Shown: positions 24,626 through 34,271, counted from the stretch's first letter. The stretch: DNA of 58,155 nt from Oscillospiraceae bacterium (GCA_017559985.1 JAFYPW010000037.1:1-58155); one strand, 5' to 3'. Program-made: numbers and translations. The notes: a model not told the origin generated them from the letters alone.

Positions 24626-25996
24626 CTATATTCTGCCGGCGCTGCGGTTTAAGCTGAAAAGTGATTCCGAAAGCTCTTCCGTTAAAAACTCGTCTTTTAT
24701 CCGGAAGCGCCAGTTAGCGTCGTTAAGCTTTGATGGAATGTTCATCCGCGCCTCGCTTCCGAGCATAAGAAAATCCTGAATCTGTGCTGTCGCAATATCT
24801 GAGCGGGAGTTCCATACAGCGGAGATTGCAAGCGGCACAAGGTCAGCCTCTCTCTCTGCATCCAGATATCTCGCTGCCAGGCGGCGTGTTTTCTCATCAC
24901 AGGAGCTAAAAAAACCCGCGAGAGTGTCGTTGTCGTGAGTCCCCGTGTATGCAACGGAAGAAGCGGGATACATATGCGGAAGATAAATGTTTTCATCAGA
25001 AGAAAAATCTGCGAACTGGAAAACGCGCATACCGTAAAGCCCTGCCTCGTCGCGCAGGCGAAAAACCTCGTCTGTTAAAAAACCGAGGTCTTCGGCTATC
25101 ATATCAAGGTCCGGGACACGCTTTTTTACGGTGCGGAAAAAGTCAATCCCCGGGCCTTTTTTCCACATTCCGCACGCGGCACTTTCGCAACTTTTGGGAA
25201 TTGCCCAGTATGCCTCAAAGGCGCGGAAATGGTCAAGACGGACGGTGTCAAAGAGAGCGGCCGCGCGCAAAAGTCGCAAAACCCACCAGGAATAGTCTGT
25301 CTCTTTAAGCTTATCCCAACGGTAGGTCGGCATACCCCAGAGCTGGCCGTCACTTGAAAACGCATCGGGCGGGCAGCCTGAAACCTCATCGGAATTAAAA
25401 ATATCAGGATATGAGAAAACATCGGAGCCTTCGGGGGAAACATACATCGGAATATCGCCTATAAGCGAAATTCCTTTTTCCTTTGCCGAGCATCGAAGCT
25501 TTTGCCATTGTCTTTGAAAAACGAACTGCTCAAACAGGTAATACTCTTTCTCAAAACCGCTCCGATAAGACATAAACGCGGCGTAAGGCAAAAGCCACGC
25601 CTTTTCACGCTCTGTAAACTCGTTTATGTCGGAGTTTTCCTGAAATCTCGAAAAAGCGGTGCGTAACAGATTCGTGTTTTTATATAAAACATCCTCAAAA
25701 GAAACTCTTCCGTCGTTTGGAAGGCAAAAATATGAAAGCTCGGCTTGTGTTATAAGCCCCTCGGAGAAAAGCTCAACAGGGTCAATGAAGAGTGGGTTTC
25801 CCGCAAAAGAGGATGGTGAGCTGTATGGAGAATACCCCTCGCCTATGGGGTTTATCGGAAGCATCTGCCACGCGCAAAATCCGCTCTTTTCAAGAAAGTC
25901 AAGAAAGCGGTGTGCGGGTGCGCCCAAAGTGCCTGTGCCGAAATCACTGTCAAGGGAGGAAATATGCAAAAGGACTGCGCCATATCTTTTCCTCAC
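24626..25996 (-). CDS. malQ: 4-alpha-glucanotransferase
   Basis: Cytoplasmic GH77 amylomaltase that moves glucan segments between maltodextrins. The 456-residue protein has SSPSSFAGNP (substrate loop), VRLDHFRAF with nucleophile Asp at about residue 255, MIAEDLGFLTDEV with the acid/base Glu, and YTGTHDNDT. It is a little shorter than the usual 490-500. The start is GTG, overlapping the stop of the upstream binding-protein gene (GTGA), with only a weak ribosome site, so translation probably depends on coupling. No maltose transporter lies nearby. Confidence 0.93.
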   Translation of the reverse strand: MRKRYGAVLLHISSLDSDFGTGTLGAPAHRFLDFLEKSGFCAWQMLPINPIGEGYSPYSSPSSFAGNPLFIDPVELFSEGLITQAELSYFCLPNDGRVSFEDVLYKNTNLLRTAFSRFQENSDINEFTEREKAWLLPYAAFMSYRSGFEKEYYLFEQFVFQRQWQKLRCSAKEKGISLIGDIPMYVSPEGSDVFSYPDIFNSDEVSGCPPDAFSSDGQLWGMPTYRWDKLKETDYSWWVLRLLRAAALFDTVRLDHFRAFEAYWAIPKSCESAACGMWKKGPGIDFFRTVKKRVPDLDMIAEDLGFLTDEVFRLRDEAGLYGMRVFQFADFSSDENIYLPHMYPASSVAYTGTHDNDTLAGFFSSCDEKTRRLAARYLDAEREADLVPLAISAVWNSRSDIATAQIQDFLMLGSEARMNIPSKLNDANWRFRIKDEFLTEELSESLFSLNRSAGRI

Positions 25997-27438
25997 GAGA
26001 CAACCCAGCTCTCAAAGTTGTGGTAAACATTCTGCGATGTCGGGGCGGAGCTCTTAAAGAAACCGTCCTCGGTATACATCGCTGTATCCTTGAACATTAT
26101 GGGGGAGAAAGGAACGGTGTCGCAGAAAGTGCGGAAAAAGTCACCTGAAGCCTCGTCGCCCGAAAGGTAGGCGGTGTGAAGCGAAGAGAGAGAAGAATCG
26201 TAGAAACCGCCGTAATTGAGAGAGCCGGAAAAGAACTTTGTAAGGTCAAAATCCGGCGCAAGTGTAGTCTCCGCATAATAAAGCGTAAAATCCCCGCGGT
26301 TAAGTGCTGCGGCATATTCGTTAAACGGGAGCGCGCGGACCGTTGTCGTTGCGCCGAGTCGAGTGAGCGTTTCGGCAATGCGCTTGCAGGCGGCAAGCTT
26401 ACTTGGGTTTTCGGAGTTTACAAGAATTGTGAGCGTGTCATCAAACGGAAGCGGCGTGTTTCCGTCATAGTCAAGGACTGCGGAAATTTCAGCAGAATAT
26501 AACGGAGACGCAGGATGAACAGGGAGTGCCGCCGCTTTTCCCATAAGTGCAAAATCTCCGACCGAGATGCTTTCTCGGTCAATCGCCTTTGCAACTGCAT
26601 AGCGGGCCGCCTTATCGTCAAACGGAGCGCGGCGTGTGTTGAAGCCGATATAGTGCATCCGTGTTGAGGGGACATTCGTTAGCTTTGCGGCGCTCATCGG
26701 CGAGATGGGCGAGTTGCCCGTGGGGTCGCTTGTGAGGATGGAGACGTTGTGTGTGTCAAACTCAAAGACAAGCTCGTCGATGCTGCCTATGTCAGTTAAG
26801 CGAATTGTGGAGTAGTGTGCTGTTTTCCCGCTGTGGTGAGAGTTACTTGCAACGAGAAAACTCTTGTCGTCTTTTGGGAAATACAGCCCCGTTCCGATGG
26901 GAAAGAAACTGTTTCTCGTTCCGCTTTTGATTATAGGTATATCAAGCGCGGCGGGAAGGCGCGCGTTGTCATAGCGCAGCTTTACCGTCACGGTGTCTTT
27001 GCCGATGGCGCGGATGCTCTCAACCGACGCAAGTCGCGAGGCGAAGAACGAGCCTTGCTCGCTTGCGGCACGGAGAGAGTAGACAACATCGTCTGCCGTC
27101 ATCGTGCTTCCGTCAGAGAACGTAACACCGTCGCGAATCTTAAAGCTGTAAGTTCTGTTTTCGTAGGTATAGCTTTCGCAGAGCACGGGATAAGCCTCAA
27201 AGGTTTCCGAGAGGGAGAATAGCGGCTCACAAATAAGCCCCATAAGCTCGAAGTTGAGATTGCTTTTTGTTGTGTAGGGGTCCATACTCTCGCTTGAAGC
27301 AAAAGCGACACCGAAGCTTTTGTTGTGAGTTTCAATTGTTTCGCTTTCGCTCTCGATGATATCGTTCTCAATTTCTGAAAGCTCGCAGGCAGAGAGGATA
27401 AGGGAGAGCGCGAGTATGAAGAAAAGGAGTTTTTTCAT
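25993..27438 (-). CDS. Family 5 (peptide/dipeptide type) substrate-binding lipoprotein
   Basis: Extracellular solute-binding lipoprotein of 481 residues. The signal peptide ends at LSLILSAC (lipobox Cys18). SBP_bac_5 features are MDPYTTKSNLNFEL, LICEPLF, YSFKIRDGVTFSDGSTMTADDVVYSL and YIGFNTRRAPFDDKAARYAV. Family members feed peptide, nickel or oligosaccharide ABC importers, but no permease or ATPase gene is present here. GGAGGT lies 7 bases before the ATG. It is downstream of pgeF by 13 bases and overlaps malQ by 4, an odd operon mix. Confidence 0.88.
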   Translation of the reverse strand: MKKLLFFILALSLILSACELSEIENDIIESESETIETHNKSFGVAFASSESMDPYTTKSNLNFELMGLICEPLFSLSETFEAYPVLCESYTYENRTYSFKIRDGVTFSDGSTMTADDVVYSLRAASEQGSFFASRLASVESIRAIGKDTVTVKLRYDNARLPAALDIPIIKSGTRNSFFPIGTGLYFPKDDKSFLVASNSHHSGKTAHYSTIRLTDIGSIDELVFEFDTHNVSILTSDPTGNSPISPMSAAKLTNVPSTRMHYIGFNTRRAPFDDKAARYAVAKAIDRESISVGDFALMGKAAALPVHPASPLYSAEISAVLDYDGNTPLPFDDTLTILVNSENPSKLAACKRIAETLTRLGATTTVRALPFNEYAAALNRGDFTLYYAETTLAPDFDLTKFFSGSLNYGGFYDSSLSSLHTAYLSGDEASGDFFRTFCDTVPFSPIMFKDTAMYTEDGFFKSSAPTSQNVYHNFESWVVS

Positions 27439-27451
27439 AAAATAACCTCCG

Positions 27452-28267
27452 CTATTTAAGCATAATTATTGATGCCATTGCGCCGCGCACGCCGTGTGTC
27501 TTGCGGTGCGACCAATAAAGCTCCGACTTACAGCACGTGCACTCGCGTGAGAGTGTTATGTTTTTTTGGGGGATACCTGCTTTTATGAGAGAAAAGGCGT
27601 TTATGCCGGAAAGGGATACACGGAATTTTCCGTTATCACCGCGCTTTATAAAGTGCGACACATCGTCTCCGAATGATGAGAGCATAGCCTCGGGCACATC
27701 GCCATCAGTCTCGAAACAGCATTCACCTATTGCCGGGCCGATGCCGACGAGAATGTCCCCGGGGTCTGAGGAGAAAGCCTCGCACATTTTTCTCACTGCC
27801 GCCGCAGGGCAGGAGAGTGCCGTGCCGCGCCAGCCCGCGTGGGCAACGCCCACGGCGCATCTTTTCGGGTCGAGAAGAAGAACGGGAACACAGTCGGCGT
27901 GGTATGTTGCGATGGGAAGATTTCTTACATTCGTCACAACGGCATCGTATTCGCGTTTTTGAGCCACAAAAGCCTCTCCTGCATCCTTTTCCTCTGCGAC
28001 AAAAACGTCGTTTTTGTGCACCTGAGTAAAGGCAACGAGGCGCTCGTGCGGAAAGTGGGCCGCGCCGCCAAGAATCCGGTAGTTTTCTAAAACTGTCTCG
28101 CGCTCGTCCCCGCGCCCGAAGCCGAGGTTCATCGAATCAAGCGGAGGGCGCGAAACACCGCCAAGCCTCGTTGAAAAGCAGGTGACACACAAGCCCGTTT
28201 CGTCAAAAGACGGAACAGAAAGAAAAGAAACACCGTCTATGTTGTTTAGCTTAAATGCGTTATGCAT
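27452..28267 (-). CDS. pgeF: Polyphenol oxidase/laccase-domain family (YfiH, PgeF)
   Basis: A 271-residue protein of the YfiH/LACC1 family, members of which act as purine nucleoside phosphorylase/adenosine deaminase-like enzymes and in E. coli edit peptidoglycan precursors carrying a wrong first amino acid. Metal and active-site motifs are YHADCVPVLLLD, GVAHAGWRGT, GIGPAIGECCFE and the Cys pair in ECTCCKSELYWSHR. AAAGGAGA precedes the ATG. It heads the pgeF-binding protein-malQ operon and is separated from typA by a terminator. Confidence 0.9.
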   Translation of the reverse strand: MHNAFKLNNIDGVSFLSVPSFDETGLCVTCFSTRLGGVSRPPLDSMNLGFGRGDERETVLENYRILGGAAHFPHERLVAFTQVHKNDVFVAEEKDAGEAFVAQKREYDAVVTNVRNLPIATYHADCVPVLLLDPKRCAVGVAHAGWRGTALSCPAAAVRKMCEAFSSDPGDILVGIGPAIGECCFETDGDVPEAMLSSFGDDVSHFIKRGDNGKFRVSLSGINAFSLIKAGIPQKNITLSRECTCCKSELYWSHRKTHGVRGAMASIIMLK

Positions 28268-28292
28268 AAAATTCTCCTTTGGAGAGTAATAA

Positions 28293-28310
28293 ACCCCCGC
28301 AAGCGGGGGT
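28293..28310 (-). terminator. Terminator of typA
   Basis: ACCCCCGC and GCGGGGGT around two bases. On the minus strand it is followed by TTTATTA. It lies between typA and pgeF. Confidence 0.7.
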
Positions 28311-28316
28311 GTAAGA

Positions 28317-30143
28317 TTACTGTTGTTTTCCTTTCAAGAGCTTCATTCTTGCTGAGTGGTCAAGAAGGCGCTTTCTCATACGGAGAGATTTTGGCGTAAC
28401 TTCCAGAAGCTCGTCATCGGCAAGAAATTCAAGCATCTGTTCAAGGCTTAAAATACGCGGCGGAACGAGGCGAAGAGCGTCGTCGCTTCCCGATGCGCGC
28501 ATATTGGTAAGCTGCTTTTTCTTGCATACGTTAACTACTATGTCGTCCGACTTTGAGGAGACGCCGACAATCATACCGGCATAAACCTCGTCACCGGGGG
28601 AGACGAACATAGAGCCGCGGTCCTGAACGTTGAATATGCCGTATCCGACAGCCTCGCCTGTTTCGTATGCGATGAGAGAGCCTGTCGCACGGCGGGCAAT
28701 GTCACCCTTTTCGGGGGCATAGCCGTGGAAGATAGAGTTCAAGATTCCCTCGCCCTTTGTGTCGGTGAGGAATTCGTTGCGATAGCCGAAAAGTCCGCGG
28801 GCGGGGATGATAAACTCAATTCTCGTGCGGCTTCCGACCTGCGCCATTTTCTGAAGCTCGCCCTTGCGAGAGCAGAGCTTTTCGATAACTGCACCGCTGC
28901 AATCGCCCGGAACGTCGACCACAACCTCTTCCATAGGCTCACAGACAACGCCGTCAATCTCGCGGAGGAGAACACGCGGCGTGCTTACCTGGAACTCATA
29001 GCCCTCGCGGCGCATGGTTTCAATGAGAATTGAAAGGTGCATCTCGCCTCTGCCTGAAACGACAAACGAATCAGAAGAGTTTTCAACCTGAGCGACTTTT
29101 AGAGAAACGTCCTTTAAAAGCTCGCGCTCGAGGCGGTCTTTGATGTTTCGCGTTGTGACAAATTTGCCCTCGCGTCCTGCAAACGGAGAATCGTTTACTG
29201 AGAAGGTCATTTCAACCGTGGGGTCGGAAATTTTAACAAACGGAAGCGGCTCGGGATTATCGGGTGTGCATATAGTATCTCCGATTGTTATTTCGGAAAT
29301 ACCGGAAAGGCAGATAATATTGCCTGCACTCGCCTCTGTTACGGGAACGCGTTCAAGCCCCTCGAACTGATACATCGAGGTTATGCGGGCACGCTTCGGC
29401 TCGCGAAGGCCGTGATAATCGCAGACGATGACGTCCTGATTCTGCGAAATAACGCCGGACTCAACCCTGCCGATTGCGATACGGCCCACATAGTCATTAT
29501 AGTCGATAGACGAAACAAGAAGGCGCATGGGCTCGTCACAATTTGCGGTGGGTGCGGGAATGTATTCAACAATTTTGTCAAGGAGCGGGCGAAGGTCAAC
29601 GCCCTCTTTGAGCGGGTCTTCCGACGCCGTGCCTGCTCTTGCTGAGCAGAAGAGAAACGGAGAGTCAAGCTGTTCATCGCTTGCTTCAAGATCCATAAAG
29701 AGCTCTAAAACCTCGTCCTCAATTTCGTCGAGGCGGGCATCCTGTCGGTCAATTTTGTTGATTGCGATTATTACGCGGTGACCGAGCGAAAGCGCCTTTT
29801 GAAGTACGAAGCGCGTCTGGGGCATAGGGCCCTCTGCCGCGTCGACGAGGAGAATAACGCCGTCAACCATTTTGAGAACGCGCTCAACCTCGCCGCCAAA
29901 ATCGGCGTGGCCGGGAGTGTCGATGACGTTGATTTTAACATCACCGTAGCGTATGGCGGTGTTTTTTGCAAGGATTGTAATTCCGCGCTCCCGTTCAAGG
30001 TCGTTTGAGTCCATAACGCGGTCTGCAACAACCTGGTTTTCGCGGAAAGTACCGCTCTGTTTGAGCATCTCGTCAACAAGCGTTGTTTTGCCGTGGTCGA
30101 CGTGAGCAATAATTGCAATGTTTCTGATGTTAGGATTAGTCAA
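28317..30143 (-). CDS. typA: Ribosome-associated GTPase TypA/BipA
   Basis: Translational GTPase related to EF-G/LepA that helps 50S assembly and stress adaptation. The 608-residue protein has G1 [10 protein letters not shown]3 DTPGHADF, G4 NKID and the BipA C-terminal domain ([18 protein letters not shown]). The start is TTG, with AAAGGGG 8 bases upstream; the protein begins [14 protein letters not shown]. It is downstream of secG on the minus strand, separated from it by a terminator hairpin. Confidence 0.95.
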   Translation of the reverse strand: MTNPNIRNIAIIAHVDHGKTTLVDEMLKQSGTFRENQVVADRVMDSNDLERERGITILAKNTAIRYGDVKINVIDTPGHADFGGEVERVLKMVDGVILLVDAAEGPMPQTRFVLQKALSLGHRVIIAINKIDRQDARLDEIEDEVLELFMDLEASDEQLDSPFLFCSARAGTASEDPLKEGVDLRPLLDKIVEYIPAPTANCDEPMRLLVSSIDYNDYVGRIAIGRVESGVISQNQDVIVCDYHGLREPKRARITSMYQFEGLERVPVTEASAGNIICLSGISEITIGDTICTPDNPEPLPFVKISDPTVEMTFSVNDSPFAGREGKFVTTRNIKDRLERELLKDVSLKVAQVENSSDSFVVSGRGEMHLSILIETMRREGYEFQVSTPRVLLREIDGVVCEPMEEVVVDVPGDCSGAVIEKLCSRKGELQKMAQVGSRTRIEFIIPARGLFGYRNEFLTDTKGEGILNSIFHGYAPEKGDIARRATGSLIAYETGEAVGYGIFNVQDRGSMFVSPGDEVYAGMIVGVSSKSDDIVVNVCKKKQLTNMRASGSDDALRLVPPRILSLEQMLEFLADDELLEVTPKSLRMRKRLLDHSARMKLLKGKQQ

Positions 30144-30170
30144 GTTAAATGCCCCTTTGAAAAGAAATGA

Positions 30171-30206
30171 AAAAAACAGAGCGCGCAGCAGCGTTTCTCC
30201 GCTCTG
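30171..30206 (-). terminator. Terminator after secG
   Basis: On the minus strand CAGAGCG and CGCTCTG enclose a 16-base loop, followed by TTTTTTTC. The CAGAGCG core is shared with the terminators near 9.3 and 10.0 kb. Confidence 0.7.
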
Positions 30207-30228
30207 CGCACCAGTGTTTGTTTAAATT

Positions 30229-30465
30229 TTACGCCATAAAGCTGAGATTGAGCACGAGCGTAACGACAAGGAAAATTACCGCAACAACTACGGTTATCTT
30301 TGCAAGCATTGCATCGAACGATTTTGCCTTGTTCTTTGAAAGGAAAGTATCTGCTGCACCGGAAATTGCACCGGAGAGACCCTGACGTCTGCTCTGTTGG
30401 AGAAGAACGACAAATACCAAAGCGACTGAAAGAACAATCTGAGCTATTGCAAGTGCGATTTTCAA
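30229..30465 (-). CDS. secG: Protein translocase subunit SecG
   Basis: Small membrane subunit of the SecYEG channel. In its 78 residues are two helices (about 1-23 and 52-73) with the SecG linker VVLLQQSRRQGLSGAISG. An upstream in-frame GTG (30474) lies within the ribosome site itself, so the TTG at 30465, 6 bases after GGAGGTG, is taken as start. It has its own promoter, divergent from the PfkB kinase gene. Confidence 0.9.
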   Translation of the reverse strand: MKIALAIAQIVLSVALVFVVLLQQSRRQGLSGAISGAADTFLSKNKAKSFDAMLAKITVVVAVIFLVVTLVLNLSFMA

Positions 30466-30521
30466 AATAAACACCTCCGAAATATGCCTCGCGACACATA
30501 TTGTTTACATAAGTACAGTAA

Positions 30522-30550
30522 ATTCTACCATAGTTTGTCCGTGTTTTCAA
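30522..30550 (-). promoter_or_regulatory. secG promoter
   Basis: On the minus strand: TTGAAA, 17-base spacer, TAGAAT, about 55 bases before the secG start. Confidence 0.6.
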
Positions 30551-30583
30551 GAGATTTTTCAAAAAAATATATTTTTATGAAAC

Positions 30584-30612
30584 TTGAATGTGATATGCTT
30601 GTGTGATAAACT
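30584..30612 (+). promoter_or_regulatory. Weak promoter before the PfkB kinase gene
   Basis: TTGAAT (30584-30589), 17-base spacer, TAAACT (30607-30612). Confidence 0.4.
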
Positions 30613-30646
30613 GAAAGTATAAAATGTCAAAGTGGAGGAGATCGCC

Positions 30647-31534
30647 GTGATATATACAGTAACATTAAACCCTTCAATAGACTATCTTATGTATACAGAG
30701 CGCTTCGCTTCGGGCGCGGTCAACCGTTCTATTCGCGAAAAGGTAAATTTCGGAGGCAAGGGATTAAACGTCTCATCAATGCTTGAAAACCTCGGAAAAA
30801 AGAGCACGGCGCTCGGATTTCTGGGGGGATTTACGGGAAAAGAGATTCTCCGCCTTGCCAAATGCGCGGGGATAAACTGTGAATTTTGCGAAATTTCGGG
30901 AATGTCGAGAATAAATGTGAAAATCTACGGCGAAGAGGAGAGCGCAATAAACGGAAAAGGTCCGTTTATAACTCTCGAAGAAGAAGCGGCGCTTTGCAAA
31001 AAGCTTTCTGCTCTTTCCGGTGACGATACCGTCGTCATTTCGGGGAAAAGCGCGGAGAGCGAAAGCGGAAAACTTCTTGAAAACGTGCTCCGTGCTGCGG
31101 CACATACCCGTCTTGTGGTAGATATGGCGGGGGAAGACCTCACCTCTGCAATAGAAGAGAGACCGTTTCTCATAAAGCCGAATTACGATGAGTTTGTATC
31201 GCTTTTCGGCGCAAGCGAAATGGATGAGGAAACGATTTACCGCAGCGCGGAAAAGCTTCTTTTGCGCGGTGTGAAAAACATTCTTCTTTCTATGGGCGAG
31301 CGCGGTGCAATGTTTTTCTCCGGCAAGGGAAAGATATACCGTGTGCGCGCACCGAAGGTTGAGGTAAAGAGCACAGTTGGCGCAGGCGACAGCCTTCTCG
31401 CGGGATTTCTTGCGGGTTATAACGACGGAATCCCGCTTGCGCTCTCTCTTGCTGTTGCGGCAGGAAGCGCAACGGCGGGAAGTGAAGGAATTGCCGACGG
31501 TGCGGAGGTAATAAGATTTTTTTCGGAGATGTAG
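30647..31534 (+). CDS. PfkB family sugar kinase, probable 1-phosphofructokinase
   Basis: ATP-dependent sugar-phosphate kinase of 295 residues. IYTVTLNPSIDYLMY at the start is the hallmark of the FruK/LacC branch, with GGKGLNVSSML (substrate loop), PNYDEF and the PfkB signature VGAGDSLLAGF containing the catalytic Asp. 1-Phosphofructokinase is likeliest, but tagatose-6-phosphate kinase cannot be excluded since no PTS or fru regulator is nearby. GTG at 30647 is the start: GGAGGAG lies 6 bases before it, so the ATG at 30632 is too early. An SLH protein gene follows after 18 bases. Confidence 0.85.
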   Translation: MIYTVTLNPSIDYLMYTERFASGAVNRSIREKVNFGGKGLNVSSMLENLGKKSTALGFLGGFTGKEILRLAKCAGINCEFCEISGMSRINVKIYGEEESAINGKGPFITLEEEAALCKKLSALSGDDTVVISGKSAESESGKLLENVLRAAAHTRLVVDMAGEDLTSAIEERPFLIKPNYDEFVSLFGASEMDEETIYRSAEKLLLRGVKNILLSMGERGAMFFSGKGKIYRVRAPKVEVKSTVGAGDSLLAGFLAGYNDGIPLALSLAVAAGSATAGSEGIADGAEVIRFFSEM

Positions 31535-31552
31535 GAAAGGGGCTTTGAAACT

Positions 31553-33616
31553 ATGAAAAAGGTTATAAGCGGAATACTTGTCGCAGTGATTGTTGCATCT
31601 CTTTCGCTTTCTGCTTTTGCAGCAGAAGAGAGCGAACTTACACGCGTCGTAAAAACCGCAAAGTCTGCGATTTTGCCGCCTGCGGAATATACAGAGTTTT
31701 CAAGTGAAAAATATGAAGTATCGGGTCTTTCGGTGTATAGCCTTATGTGGCACACGCAAAACGGAGAAAAGGTAATCGAATGTCAGGTACTTGCTTCGGG
31801 TGAGATTGTTTCATATTATACATACGACCGCACGCAGGAGCAGAAGACAGGAGTTGCGGTATACACGGAGGAGGAATATCTTTCTTTTGCGGAAGTCTGG
31901 TTTAAGAAGGTGAACCCTGCGTATTCCGGAGAGATTAACTTTTCCGGAGAGGTTTCTGTCGGTAGCATCCATTCCGACACCGTCCGCGTAACTTTCAGAA
32001 GAGAAAAGGACGGAGTAGAGGTGTTTGACAATTTCGCAAGGGTTATACTCAATAAATTCACAGGCGAAGTTCGCTCGATGAGCGTCGAGTGGCAAGATGC
32101 CCGGCAAATTGAAGAAAAAGAGGGCGTAATTACGCCGGAAGCGGCAGGCGAAAAGCTTGCGGCACTTTCACAGCTGTATCTGGCATATGAGAAGCCGCAC
32201 GACGAGGAAAAAGCAAGACTTGTTTATGTTCCGAAAAAACGCGGGCTTATGATTTTTGCCAAAACGGGTGAAAGCTTTGAGGTTGAGTATGTTTCTGAAG
32301 GAGACGGAGCAGGCGCGTCAGGCGCGCTCAACGACATGGCGACGAGTGAAAAGGCAGAAAGTGCGCTTACCGAGAAAGAGCTTAGTGCGATAGCAGAGCT
32401 TGAAGGCCTGCTTACGAAGAGTGAACTTTCAGCGAAGATAAAGGAGATGGGCGGAACAGAGGTTGCCCTGATGGAGGCAGAGAGCTTAAACTACATAAAG
32501 ACAGAGCTTCACGGCGGAGAGCATACCTATTACGCACGAGTGGGCCTTCGCGGGGAGAGCGGCAGTTTTGGCACTGTCACCTTTGAAGCCCGTACAGGTG
32601 AGCTTCTGGGTATCTACACATATCTTCTGCCAAAAAACAGCAGAAAAAACACGCAGAGCCGCGAGACTATGCAAAAAAGAGCGAACGGGTTTATTGCGCT
32701 CTGGGCAGAGGATATAAAAGACGAAACTGCTCTTTTTGAGAGTGAGTATACCGCGGAGGGGAGCTTTAACTTTGTTCAGATGCACGACGGCGTGCCGTAT
32801 TGCGCAAACTCCGTTTCTGTCACCTGCGATACTTCAAGCGGCAGGATTATAAGATATTCGCGTATATGGGATAAAACTGTCCGGTTTGAAGAAAAGGAAG
32901 GCTGTATAACGCTTTTAGACGCGACGGAAAAATATATTGAGGCTTCCGCGCCAAAGCTTTATTATATCGCAGACGGAAGAAACAGCGGTAATTATATGAC
33001 GGCGCGCGAGCTTGTGCTGATATATGCTTTTTCGGAAACGTCATTTGCATATATTGATGCTATGAGCGGACAAACCGTCGCTTATGGCTTTGCAGAGGAT
33101 AAGAAAGAAAAATATGAGCCGCAAAAAGACCTTGAAGGGCACTTTGCTCTATCTGCCGTAAAGACACTTTCCGAAAACGGAATAATTCTCACAAAGGATG
33201 AATCTTTCCGTCCGGATGAAAAGATAACCGTTTCAGAGCTTGTCCGTCTTGTAATGAGCTTTGAGAGAGGGATGTATATCGAGCCGGATGAGGACACAGA
33301 AGAGCAGCTTATGCGCGAGGCTTTTGCGCGAGGCCTTCTCGATGCGGAAACCCGCCCTGATGCTATGGCTACGCGCGAGGTCGCGGCAAGTGTAATAATA
33401 AGGCTTCTCGGGTATAAAAAAGCATCGGAAATTCAGGGGATATACAAAACCGGATTTAAAGACGAGGCAAAGATAAAACCGACATACCTCGGTGCCGTTG
33501 CGATAGCAAAGGGGCTCGGAATAATAAACGGACGCCCCGGAGGCAATTTTGACCCCAAGGGCTATGTGACGCGCGGTGAGGCAGCGGTAATTCTTTTCGG
33601 AAGCCTCGGGAAATAG
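31553..33616 (+). CDS. Exported YcdB/YcdC-repeat protein with C-terminal SLH domains
   Basis: A 687-residue surface protein. It has a Sec signal peptide (1-23, cleavage after SAFA), two or more YcdB/YcdC-type repeats (for example about 75-190 and 300-470, with YYARVGLRGESGSFGTVTFEARTG-like segments) and S-layer homology domains in the last 160 residues (AVKTLSENGIILTKDESFRPDE, then FDPKGYVTRGEAAVIL), which usually bind pyruvylated wall polymer. Its function beyond wall attachment is unknown. AAAGGGG precedes the ATG. It may be co-transcribed with the kinase upstream. Confidence 0.82.
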   Translation: MKKVISGILVAVIVASLSLSAFAAEESELTRVVKTAKSAILPPAEYTEFSSEKYEVSGLSVYSLMWHTQNGEKVIECQVLASGEIVSYYTYDRTQEQKTGVAVYTEEEYLSFAEVWFKKVNPAYSGEINFSGEVSVGSIHSDTVRVTFRREKDGVEVFDNFARVILNKFTGEVRSMSVEWQDARQIEEKEGVITPEAAGEKLAALSQLYLAYEKPHDEEKARLVYVPKKRGLMIFAKTGESFEVEYVSEGDGAGASGALNDMATSEKAESALTEKELSAIAELEGLLTKSELSAKIKEMGGTEVALMEAESLNYIKTELHGGEHTYYARVGLRGESGSFGTVTFEARTGELLGIYTYLLPKNSRKNTQSRETMQKRANGFIALWAEDIKDETALFESEYTAEGSFNFVQMHDGVPYCANSVSVTCDTSSGRIIRYSRIWDKTVRFEEKEGCITLLDATEKYIEASAPKLYYIADGRNSGNYMTARELVLIYAFSETSFAYIDAMSGQTVAYGFAEDKKEKYEPQKDLEGHFALSAVKTLSENGIILTKDESFRPDEKITVSELVRLVMSFERGMYIEPDEDTEEQLMREAFARGLLDAETRPDAMATREVAASVIIRLLGYKKASEIQGIYKTGFKDEAKIKPTYLGAVAIAKGLGIINGRPGGNFDPKGYVTRGEAAVILFGSLGK

Positions 33617-33630
33617 TGAGATATTTTAAG

Positions 33631-33655
33631 GTCTCCCCCTATATATGGGGGAGAC
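33631..33655 (+). terminator. Terminator of the SLH protein gene
   Basis: GTCTCCCCC (33631-33639) and GGGGGAGAC (33647-33655) around TATATAT, followed by TTTCG. Confidence 0.75.
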
Positions 33656-33687
33656 TTTCGCCCTCTGAAAAAAGTTTAAAATTCCAC

Positions 33688-33716
33688 TTGACAACATAAA
33701 TATATCGTGGTAAAAT
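33688..33716 (+). promoter_or_regulatory. Promoter of the five-tRNA operon
   Basis: TTGACA (33688-33693), 17-base spacer, TAAAAT (33711-33716). The start would be near 33723, nine bases before tRNA-Gly. Confidence 0.8.
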
Positions 33717-33731
33717 TTATAGGCTGAATAT

Positions 33732-33805
<74 letters not shown>

Positions 33806-33814
33806 TTTTTTTGT

Positions 33815-33891
<77 letters not shown>

Positions 33892-33929
33892 ACTACTTTT
33901 TCTTTTAAAAGTATCAGAGTTAGTCGTAT

Positions 33930-34007
33930 GGTGGGTATAGCTCAGTTGGTTAGAGTACCAGATTGTGGCTCTGGGGGTCGCCGGTTCGAATCCGGCTACC
34001 CACCCCA
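33930..34007 (+). tRNA. tRNA-His (anticodon GTG)
   Basis: GTGGGTA pairs with TACCCAC. The anticodon is GTG, the discriminator is C, and an encoded G precedes the acceptor stem (the G-1 identity base of tRNA-His). CCA is encoded. Confidence 0.95.
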
Positions 34008-34031
34008 TATTCTCACAGTCAAGAGAAACAT

Positions 34032-34107
34032 TGGGATGTAGCCAAGTCGGTAAGGCACCAGACTTTGACTCTGGCATTCGTAGGTTCGAGTCCTGCCATC
34101 CCAGCCA
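34032..34107 (+). tRNA. tRNA-Gln (anticodon TTG)
   Basis: TGGGATG pairs with CATCCCA. The anticodon loop CTTTGAC gives TTG. T arm GGTTCGAGTCC, encoded CCA. Confidence 0.95.
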
Positions 34108-34112
34108 AATAT

Positions 34113-34188
34113 GATCCGCTAGCTCAGTTGGTAGAGCACCGCCCTTTTAAGGCGGGTGTCCGGAGTTCGAGCCTCCGGCGGATCACCA
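34113..34188 (+). tRNA. tRNA-Lys (anticodon TTT)
   Basis: GATCCGC pairs with GCGGATC. The anticodon loop CTTTTAA gives TTT, and CCA is encoded. Last gene of the cluster, followed by a terminator. Confidence 0.95.
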
Positions 34189-34192
34189 CAAG

Positions 34193-34218
34193 CCGGCAAG
34201 CAAAAGCTTGCCGGTTTT
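34193..34218 (+). terminator. Terminator of the tRNA operon
   Basis: CCGGCAAGC (34193-34201) and GCTTGCCGG (34206-34214) around AAAA, followed by TTTT. Confidence 0.9.
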
Positions 34219-34242
34219 ACTTTTTGTTTACACTTCGTTTTC

Positions 34243-34271
34243 TTGCAATGACAGAAAATCTATGGTATTAT
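34243..34271 (+). promoter_or_regulatory. Promoter of the SLH/S1C protease gene
   Basis: TTGCAA (34243-34248), 17-base spacer, TATTAT (34266-34271). Confidence 0.55.
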
